Source of the DNA: Siphonodentalium dalli
Taxonomy: Eukaryota > Mollusca > Scaphopoda > Gadilida > Siphonodentaliidae
Assembly (NCBI GenBank): GCA_032622095.1
Contig: CP136061.1
Location: 121,348,754-121,412,753 of the forward strand
DNA length: 64,000 bases
Reading direction: 5' to 3'
Part shown: positions 55,758 to 64,000 of the stretch, in pieces
How positions within the stretch are numbered: the first letter of the stretch is position 1
Layout of the letters: each line of letters begins with the position of its first letter
Translations under genes and position numbers: made by a program
Notes under the pieces: generated by a model
Databases searched by the model: none
Told to the model about the DNA's origin: nothing
What the model saw: the letters and a program-made list of their open reading frames with translations, nothing else

Positions 55758-56559
55758 CCATTTTCGTGCACCGTCCGACACAACGTGCGTTCGTATACTT
55801 AGCCAATCCGCCTCCCATGTAGTAAGATAAATGCCCCATCATATATATAATATATATAACACACAAAACTTCATCATCTGAGTATTCCCATGGGGGTCAC
55901 AAATAAGCGAGAAAAAGATCGCTATACACATAGAAAATGGCGTCAAAAGTAATTTCATATAGGTGTGATCTTATAATATCACGACGAAATCAATTATATA
56001 TTGGGATTGCTCGAGAGTTATTGGCCAGATTGCATTAATTCTTTGATGGCCATCTGATAATGGTCAGGCGGACGATTATCGTGCGCCAACATCAGCTATT
56101 CAGTGTCAGAGAGCTCTGCAATCGATGGCAGTCAAATGAACGGCCAGCAGAATGGAACGAACCCGCCAGAACTGATCTACATGTAGTTTCCATTGCCAGT
56201 TCATATTACGTATGTATACTGAGCAAGATACTGTAAGCCAAGTCACGAATCGGATAATGACGTCAAATCGTGAGTATAAGAGTCCGGTAAGTTTTGTCCG
56301 TGATTGCTCCTATCGAGCATGATTGAATGGTAAATTGTGTGGATGCCGTTAGGAAATACGAGGTATTATAGCATTGCACGCTATATTTAATTAAACGAAG
56401 ATATTAGGTTGTCAAATGTGAAGCGGATTAGGGTGGCAACTGAGTGATCACACACGCGGTATATCTAAGCCGCCATTCGAATCATTGACCAATGTCACTT
56501 CATTCTTGACCGGTTCACCCATGAGGGTGGTCGCACTATCGTTTAGCTGGGTGCTGCAC
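55758..56559. other. No recognisable gene
   Basis: Unassigned sequence with a short (TA)n near 55840; GC rises towards the right end. Confidence 0.4.
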
Positions 56560-57169
56560 GTGTGAACTCAGAGTTATTTGTTAGACCTGACTGGATTAAG
56601 GATTTAATCCCCAGCCAGGTGCTACAAGCACTGAGCGGTTTCCAGTCGGCCCAGACTATTAGCTGGTCTCTCAGTGCTAATTTTCGGGCCGACTGGATGT
56701 GCATGGTTTTGGCGTACCAGGTCGCTCCAGCAGAAACCTCTGCTGGCTGCGGCTTGGATGGGGCTAACAAGATCAAGACAAAGACCATCACCGGGAGGAA
56801 ACACATGGAGCATCAATACCAGTCCACTGTCGACGATGACACCGCCAGCGGAAACAGGGAACCGATGTCATCCCGCACGTCCCTGTGGTCGACCTCGTGG
56901 AAGCGAAGACATGGAAGCCTACGTCACCACGGAATTCCCTGTCGCTGTGATCTTCGATGGCAACACCACCCAGCCAGACTCCACCAGCAGGGACGAAAAC
57001 TGCCGCATCCGTCTCTGCGACGCCGAAGTAAACAGAAAGGCCGACGTCGCCAAAGGAAAGCCCAGAAGAGAAGATCGAAAGACATCGGAGGAGGTTGAAG
57101 AAGAACACCGTCCAAATCGATTCAGCAGGAATGACATACCAAACCAACAATTATGAATATTCTTACTAA
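56560..57169 (+). pseudogene. GC-rich decayed coding segment, family unknown
   Basis: About 600 bp of clearly higher GC than the surroundings. Three plus-strand frames are open for long stretches: 178 codons from 56562, 160 codons from 56674, and a third frame from 56840 to 57169 that reads like Pro/Ser/Thr-rich then basic protein but is broken by TGA at 56948 and TAA at 57029. Protein-like character shifts between frames, as expected for a frameshifted, retired coding sequence. Two hairpins lie at the left (CCAGTCGGCCC against GGGCCGACTGG; CCAGCAGA against TCTGCTGG). A retroelement ORF or a host pseudogene are both possible. I recognise no domain. Confidence 0.35.
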
Positions 57170-57839
57170 TTATGAGATCGCGAGACCAGCGAGAGCGTTA
57201 ATAGGAAAAGTCGATAGATTCACTACTCAAACCATCCACGACTACCAAAATAAACATCATGAAATTATTGTATTCATAAAATAAAGGCTTATATATTAGG
57301 GGTGAAATCTGCCGTTTCGACCATCGCTGACAGCCATGTTTTTCAACAACATTCGGAAAGTAAATATTTAGTTCGCACAAGATGGAGTCATGATAAATTA
57401 TGAAGGAAGTTGGAAGGCTCCGCCCTAACTATTTTCTTCGACACCTTGTTAGGAACAATATATGGTATTCGTGAAAGCACCACAACTTCCTGTCTCTTCG
57501 CGATATTGTTGCACCATGTGATATCATGTTAGCCAAAGATATATTGAAAGCTCTCCTTGCGATATTAACAACACTCTAGTATCCACAATATTGACACAAT
57601 CATGTCCGTCCAGTAAAGGTGCGTAATTGTCACAGAAGGAGAGAATTAGTAAACCTTATCACCCTATAATACAACACATTTAAGTCATTGTTATTGTTTG
57701 TGTGAGGACCCACACAAATAGAATGCATCACTTATAGCAGACATGGTGAAATTGACAAGGCATTGTCATTATTTTGTCCCATTAATCGTGATTCGTATGC
57801 AGGTCTTCGTGTTTTTTGTTGATCCGCTATCCCATTTAC
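57170..57839. other. No recognisable gene
   Basis: Unassigned AT-rich sequence. A GCTGACAGCCATGTTTTTCA phrase near 57327 may be a worn unit of the GCTGGCGACCA repeat. Confidence 0.4.
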
Positions 57840-58270
57840 ATCTTATAGATACATAATCCGAATTAACGCTCGCAAATTACTATTTCCTTGGCTTCGGTGG
57901 TAAAAAAAATATTTGATTCGAGTCGAGGAACTCACCCATCAACGCTCAGAGTGATCAGATATCGATGTTTGAAATCTATTATTTTTCATCACCGATAATT
58001 TTAAGTGGCCCAGACAACAGTCGACGATAAGACTGTCTCTGAACAAATTGCGGATGAAAATGGATAACTCTAAAATCAAATGGCTTTTTTTGTGTCAGAT
58101 ATTTGACAAACCGGCAAAATTTCGTTGAACAAAATGTTGGTAAACAACAGGTTTTGGGCAATTTTATACTATACTCGATTCTGATAACTGAAGCGGCATT
58201 TCCAAAAATGTTGTTGTTGTTGTTGGAATCTGATGATATGGGGGACCATGGACTCGGAGTGAGTACCTTT
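57840..58270 (+). repeat. Interspersed repeat, copy 3 of 3
   Basis: Aligns with 51760-52245 from CATAATCCGAATTAACGCTC to GAGTACCTTTAAT, including the uninterrupted GGGGGACCATGGACTCGGAG at the site where copy 2 holds a transposon. Confidence 0.85.
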
Positions 58271-58659
58271 AATATGTTGCGATAAGACAGGACACATAGT
58301 GCACATAATAATTCTTATTTCAAATTTCTACACGACCGAACAATTCAACAAACAGTGACTGGCACTTACATGAATATGACTTGTAAGTTGTTTACCACAC
58401 AACTCATTATTATACTGTACTTTAAACTGGCATTAAACCTTAAATTTGTCAATAATTGATGAAAAATAGCATCAATCAATCTGATACCACATCCTGAGAC
58501 CCCAGTAGTGACACGCATTAGATTTGTAGAATAGTGGACATTAGAAAGGTTTCGCAACTCACGGATAGAGCAACGGATACATTTAGGGCGATGGTTAGGG
58601 TAAAACGTAATCAAATTGTGCGCACTTTCTAACGGTAGTCGTAATGTCCTAACCGTGCG
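58271..58659. other. No recognisable gene
   Basis: Unassigned sequence up to the target duplication of the next element. Confidence 0.4.
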
Positions 58660-58664
58660 ACGGA

Positions 58665-61307
58665 CCACTGTCTGGAATCAGTACGGCTGACTCATGTTTA
58701 GACGTTTCCGGTTTCGTCGGATCTCGAATTGTTGTTGTCGCGGTAGGCACACTTTTTTTGCTTAATAAATACATTATGCGCGGATTTTTGGATTGACAAT
58801 GTATAGTCAGTTGTTGTTTCTGTATTATTTTGTTTCTATGTACACTGAAAGTCGCTCGCAAAATGATTTCATACGACGATACGATCGTGGTTTATGCCAA
58901 GTAAAAAGTGAAAAAAAGAAAAAATCGAGAAAAATAAATCATCTAGGATTGTATTCACAATGTTTCAGCAAAGCAATTCAACAAATAAAACATCCATCGC
59001 GAACTAGGAACCTTCTCTGACACATACGAAGTTTCACTTGTCTTTAATATACATTTTTCGTGATATAGTGACTGTTTTTCAACAGGTGGTGTTGTTAAAA
59101 ATTGTACGGTTTAGATGTCAACGATTGTGATTGTGTGTACGGTTTATCTCAGAATCGTGTGGATAAATACTAACCTAATTTTCTTTTAAAATCGTTCTCT
59201 GTGATATACCACGTGATGTTGGATAAATAATAAATGTGACAAATCTAAATTTAATTGTTTTGTTCGTGATTTGGACTCAGGCAACAATAAAATTGCTTAT
59301 CTACTACATAATTATATATGTATAATTATGTAGGCCTATCTCAAGACTCGTCCACGTACCTGTGTAAAGCGTGCATGCGTAAGGGTGCGTATGGTTGATG
59401 GGTCTATACGCATTACGCACGGTGTCAAGACCGTTCACAGACATGAATTAACTATCCGCTTGACTATTTATATAACATCTTCCTTATTTGTGCAATTTGT
59501 TTAATGGGTGAAAGAATAAAGTATTTGATTGTTTGACAAAATCATGACGCACTTGACAGACATCGTCTGTAGTTTAAACATATTGTATTTGCTCTAAATA
59601 GTACATTAATATAAAATACATGTAATACATATATAGGCTATTTTAAAGGGATAGGAGGAGACGTGCTAACCACTTAGATGATCCCTCCGTATATAGACCC
59701 ATCGATCAGCCATTATATACGCACCCTTACGTGTACACGCATGCATTACGCAGGTCTGTGGACGAGCCTTTACTGGGCGACCAATAGTTGATTATTATGA
59801 TTTTTATCTTCGGTTTGTTTACGAGTATAGTGTTCTCTCCATCCTTACGGTCGTATCTGACCACTATAGGGGTCCAATACAAAGCCGAAAATGTTAAAAT
59901 GCTGCATGTTTAAATTTACTATACACGTTTAAAAATATCTTGAAAACTAAAACTATATATCAGACCATGCAATTGTTTTCAAATATGAATTGAACTCATT
60001 ATTTAATTGTCTACGTTTTGTATTCTACTAGAAAAAATAGCCTATTGTATGGTCCTTGGTCCTGTCGTGGCTTTGCGTATTAAGAGAACACTATATCGTG
60101 CAGTTCATGTTTTATCTTTTTACAGTTTTGTTTCATGTTTTCGGATTTTTTGGTCCACGCATGTTCTGTTTGTTTTCGGTTTGTTCACAGGTAAGAAAAA
60201 TCTATTATTGATTATTTGTGGTTGCCACAAACGCGCACACAGAATAAATAAATACATAAATAGACAAGACTCTGAATATAAATAGCGCATGTGTGCTAAA
60301 ATATAGTGAACGTGAACAGTTGAGTTTTCACAGACTGTATATACTTGCACAATTTGGCAATGAATCTTACTATACCTGAACATGATACTTAATCTATATA
60401 TATATATACATTCCAAAATTCGCTATTAAGGCGACCGCTTCTTTTGTTCGATGAACTTAAGTTGACCATATATATATATATATTGGAACCGTTTCTGAAA
60501 GTCTGCCAGTGGGTAATCATGCCACTTACACCCAAACGCAAAACAATATTGACGAAAGTTTGGAATTGTCTACATGATTTCACAATATTTATTCTGTCCT
60601 TCCCTTAATCGTGCGGAATAACCATGAACACGTGGTTACGGTCACATTCCCTGTGCGGAATATCACAGCAACAACGAGTTCATAATAGCATGCATTGTGA
60701 AAAACAAACATTCATTTGTTATATATATGAATATTAACTCATAAACTTAAAAATGACAGGTTTTCTGTAAAATATACGCCAAAGAACTGACAGAAGCCCA
60801 ATAAACAGTACGTCTGAACCGTACACAACTAGGACATGAAATGCTGATCAACCGTACACTAGCTGCATTCTAAACCGTACACAAAAATTCGTCGATGACC
60901 ATCCAAAATATACTTTTTTCTACTATACAACACACCCGAATGGACAAATGGTTACGGATTATTGTTTGATAAACATTACGAATTATATATGACCTGCAAG
61001 ATTATAATTTTAAAAGGATAAAACACTTGTAAAACGGATTTGAAAGCGAATTTTGCACAAAAATATACAAAATTATCGATTCAATTGTGCTATAATCTAA
61101 CAAAGTATGACATTTTATAACTCTGGTTAGTTTCCTGTGCACTGTTAACATATCCTGAACATATCCGACCAAGATTCCATTATGGTACGACAGTCTGAAC
61201 ATCTAAAATCAAGCATTTTAGTCGGTTGTATACCGTCGAGTTTCTGTCTTTGCGACCAAACCGGAAACGTCTAAACATGAGTCAGCCGTACTGATTCCAG
61301 ACAGTGG
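58665..61307. mobile_element. 2.64-kb DNA transposon with 50-bp perfect TIRs
   Basis: TIRs at 58665-58714 and 61258-61307 are identical over 50 bp, starting CCACTGTCTGGAATCAGTAC. ACGGA flanks both ends (58660-58664 and 61308-61312). If the TIR starts one base further in, the flank is a 7-bp GACGGAC. No transposase motif is visible: open frames are below 100 codons, including a lysine-rich 75-codon frame at 58793-59020. It is a non-autonomous or decayed element. The superfamily is not assigned because the duplication length is ambiguous. Confidence 0.85.
59340..59775. repeat. Inverted repeat nested in the 2.64-kb element
   Basis: CTCGTCCACGTACCTGTGTA and GTAAGGGTGCGTAT near 59345-59392 oppose ATACGCACCCTTACGTG and CGCAGGTCTGTGGACGAG near 59717-59768. 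GATGGGTCTATA (59398) opposes TATAGACCCATC (59692). Probably a separate, older insertion. Confidence 0.65.
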
Positions 61308-61589
61308 ACGGACAGAGTATCAATTTATTCGGTGTGTACCCAAAAAATCCATTTAAAAATACAGACACTCTGGTCAATTTGTTTTGCTGTATCATGCAGT
61401 CATCATTTATTAGGCTTTGGACAATTGACCGATTGATCAGCAGATTATACATAATCTGCATGCTAGATCGTGCAAAGTACTGTGCATTCTATCTGATAAA
61501 TCTGTTCCGTTGATCGACTTACCGTTGGATAGAATTTAACGGGATATATTCAAACCACCCCAGTCATCGCTTTCTTCGTCTGCATACAT
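61308..61589. other. No recognisable feature
   Basis: A 69-codon frame begins at the element boundary (61304); no support for coding. Confidence 0.35.
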
Positions 61590-61930
61590 GCATGGACTTG
61601 ATTATAAGGTTTCCGTTTGGGAAGGAATGTCCACATTGGAATGTTCAATTGGTCCCCCTTGAACCATACACTTGCACCTCCCTTGTTGTGACAATGCATG
61701 GAAACATTTTGAGACGAAAACCTGCGAATTGCATGGTTCGGCTCTTCGGCCCGGTGTGAGCCTCGGATACTTTTGACATATGAACATGAAAATTGCAAAA
61801 TCCTATATAGCAACAACTATAGTCTGGCCACAGCTTTCCGAAGTGTTGGAATTTCCAACCTGACATCCATCTAGGGTTGGAAAATATCCAACAGATGGTC
61901 ATTGCAGTCCAGTTCACGTCCAGGATACAA
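61590..61930 (-). mobile_element. hAT-like family fragment, reversed
   Basis: GGAATGTCCACATTGGAATG, CCCCCTTGAACCATACACTT, CCGAAGTGTTGGAATTTCCA and GGGTTGGAAAATATCCAACA follow the order seen in other reversed copies. Both tips are missing. Confidence 0.55.
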
Positions 61931-62509
61931 GTGGGAGTGAATTATATGACGCAAAGTACATATTTTCATATTTGTATGAGTGAAATTACAAAATGCCTTG
62001 CACATACTGATTATTTGGTCCATCAATGCCACTATAACCACTGATTTTGACCCCATTAACGTGGCATTGAAGTGACAAAAATAGTTCATGAAAATGTTTA
62101 AGATTAGATGCCACCGATTTGCATGCATAGTAAACTGAAATCATTTCATGAATTTTAGCTATTATCTGATTTCTAAGAGATGAACAAATGTTTTCAGAAC
62201 ATATATTTCTCAAAACTAAATTAGGGATAAGTTTACTTTAATTCTCATAAAACGCAAGCCCTGGAAAGCAAATATTGTGATTTAGTACTCATTTGTTTAT
62301 AATTTCAAATGATTTTTTTTTAGGTTGGAAACATTTGGGGAATGGGTCATGAAAACGAAGTGGGTTTTTTTTTTATATTTTGCATAATTTCCCTAAAGTA
62401 TTACCAGAAAATAAACAAATTCTTGCAATAGTTAAAGATGGATATTCTCTTTAAATGACAAATTTTTAATAGTTTCCTGTGTATGAAATAATATGTATGA
62501 GTTAGAAAT
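61931..62509. other. No recognisable gene
   Basis: Unassigned AT-rich sequence. Confidence 0.4.
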
Positions 62510-62867
62510 CCCTGCCCGGAAACGATTCTATCAATTAATATTGATTTTATTTCGTTATTATTTTATTAAATTAATGGGACACTTCTTTGTTCTATAAATA
62601 GAACTTTTAGATAGAGGCATCCAGCGTGGTGCTTCGAACGAATGCGAGTCGCAAAATGTCTCCAATTGATTGTATCTATTGTAATATTAAGTGCGACTCA
62701 TGTAGATAAGACCTAGAATGTAGCATATGCTTATTTTCAATGATTAAAATAACCGAAATAAAAAAAAGGTCGTGAATATCAGTGACCTTTATTGAATGGC
62801 ACAAAGTTATATGAAAAAAATTCCAAATAAAATCAATATTAATTTATAGACGCGTTTCCGGACAGGG
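62510..62867. mobile_element. 360-bp element with 42-bp inverted ends
   Basis: CCCTGCCCGGAAACG at 62510 and the reverse complement of CCCTGTCCGGAAACG ending at 62867 are followed on both sides by TCTATMAATTAATATTGATT and TTATTT. The arms agree over about 42 bp with a few mismatches. No target duplication is seen. It is non-coding. Confidence 0.75.
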
Positions 62868-63647
62868 GTCTTCGATTCGTATTTAATATTTCATACACAA
62901 GAAACTATATAGGTCATGTAGAAGAGATAATCCACCTTTAAGTGTTCTAGCCATTCAATGAGTCCATTAGATGAAAGCCATAGCTTCATTTCTGGGAGAT
63001 TTAGTTTTTGAAACATTTGAAACGCCTTTTAACACAAAAAGTCCCTATCGCTGTGCCACCCAAAGATATCCATTAGATTAAATGTGTATCAATTCAGTTA
63101 TAGGAATGTTCTGCTAATATGTTTACCATGCAGAATGTTTGTTAATATTGTTAACCTATCCAATATTATTATGTCAGCTCTTGCGATTAGCCAATCAGCG
63201 TCGATAAATAGTGATGGCATATGAACCCATATTAGGTCAGTGACCCAATATGAAATCAATATTAGGTGATTATCCACCATCTTGTTTTCAGAAACTCTAT
63301 CGCCTCGGGAATATTGTTGCTGTATTTTGGCGCCAAGAAAGGAGATATCTGTCGGAAATAATTTTCTGCGAATTTAAAGACATAGTACCATGTACCAAAA
63401 CCTCCATGCGATATATTTAAGGAATTCGAATGACTCATAAATTATCAAACTCAACAAGTTGTCCTACTTCTGGTGATCAGCCATTGACTCAATGCGTTGA
63501 TGTTCAGCGCCCATGGCGCGTCACTGTGACGTCACATAAGTTAATGGACATAGACGACACATTTAACTTTAATACCAAATTACAATAAATTACAGCGATG
63601 ATTAATTAAAGGTATATGCTGGATTTTGTCCACTGACATAATAAATA
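62868..63647. other. No recognisable gene
   Basis: Unassigned AT-rich sequence. AGGAGATATCTG occurs once at 63340, an isolated match to the palindrome of the 7-kb element. Confidence 0.4.
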
Positions 63648-63648
63648 C

Positions 63649-63743
63649 GTTACGGGACGCTTAGTGGTCGGATATGGTGTCATGTGAGGCTCGGCTCACT
63701 TCGGCTCACATGACACCATATCCGACCACTAAGTGTCCCGTAA
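63649..63743. repeat. Near-perfect 95-bp palindrome
   Basis: GTTACGGGACGCTTAGTGGT with CGGATATGGTGTCATGTGAG is the reverse complement of the right arm, which ends GACCACTAAGTGTCCCGTAA plus C, with a single mismatch in 40 bp. The spacer of about 15 bp includes CGGCTCACTTCGG. A foldback element or hairpin-forming locus. Confidence 0.95.
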
Positions 63744-64000
63744 CTTATAATATCCCTACAAATGAATACATGAAGATCTACTCATCAGCGAGTATTCGGT
63801 TATCATAAAAAGAGAACACCACTTCAACATGCCTCTGTAATGACATAACTTTTCATTAGGGATACATATCAAAGTGAAATGCAGGGCATGATTTTTTTAA
63901 GATTATCTAAATATTGTGTCAAGAATTTCAGTTTTCTCTAAAATGGATGTAATTTGTCAATATTTTGTGTTCCAATTTCCCATATCAATGGCCCGGAGGG
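63744..64000. other. Edge sequence, nothing recognised
   Basis: AT-rich sequence to the window end. Confidence 0.4.

Noticed and set aside
56562-57098. Intact 178-codon gene
   Set aside because: Protein-like reading moves between three frames and the C-terminal part of this frame is an arginine/histidine-rich shadow, so decay is the better explanation.
63338-63349. Fragment of the GATATC element
   Set aside because: A single AGGAGATATCTG match without TIR or neighbours is compatible with chance.
1-64000. Prokaryotic or viral operon, defence island or biosynthetic cluster
   Set aside because: No clustered long frames, ribosome binding sites or recognisable enzymes were found on either strand. 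The window is repeat-rich animal-type DNA.

Overview
This window looks like gene-poor, AT-rich nuclear DNA of a multicellular animal. The evidence is direct: 64 kb hold no long conserved reading frame, no operon-like gene packing and no rRNA or intact tRNA gene. Almost everything that can be named is a repeat: tRNA-derived SINEs, a LINE fragment, many short DNA transposons with terminal inverted repeats (TIRs), minisatellites and poly-C/poly-G tracts. The overall style suits a marine invertebrate, perhaps a mollusc, but that is an inference from repeat style and no gene proves it.

Layout. 0-7 kb: a 315-bp tandem repeat, a palindrome and the first fragments of a hAT-like family rich in GTTGGAAATTTCCAAC. 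6.96-7.87 kb: a remarkable element built from about 31 copies of a 12-bp palindrome centred on GATATC, closed by 50-bp TIRs. 8-19 kb: further hAT-like copies, hairpin elements and a SINE. 19-26 kb: the first of four piggyBac-like TTAA elements, a 0.9-kb TA-flanked element, a 0.5-kb TTAA-flanked element, a hairpin element and a SINE. 28.5-32.8 kb: a 4.3-kb inverted repeat whose 1.3-kb arms enclose a decayed minisatellite. 33.8-38.8 kb: a second piggyBac-like element, a TA-flanked foldback MITE, the only two exon-like segments and a nested transposon insertion. 39.7-40.75 kb: twenty exact 51-bp repeats with higher-order structure. 42-46 kb: nested inverted repeats around a 1.47-kb transposon, plus a LINE C-terminal fragment. 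47-55 kb: interspersed families, the fourth piggyBac-like element and a hAT-like copy with an 8-bp target duplication and paralogous empty sites. 55-64 kb: a SINE, a GC-rich decayed coding segment, a 2.64-kb transposon with 50-bp perfect TIRs and two more inverted-repeat elements.

No genes work together here in any way the sequence shows. Host coding evidence is limited to two minus-strand exon candidates near 36.5-36.9 kb: a signal-peptide exon with a splice donor, and a four-cysteine exon with a splice acceptor. The very long open frames at 39.4-40.9 kb are artefacts of a 51-bp (17-codon) repeat. The most unusual structures are the GATATC palindrome array and the family of TTAA elements made of paired hairpins. 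Both are mobile-element structures; I found no defence system, biosynthetic cluster or other multi-gene system.
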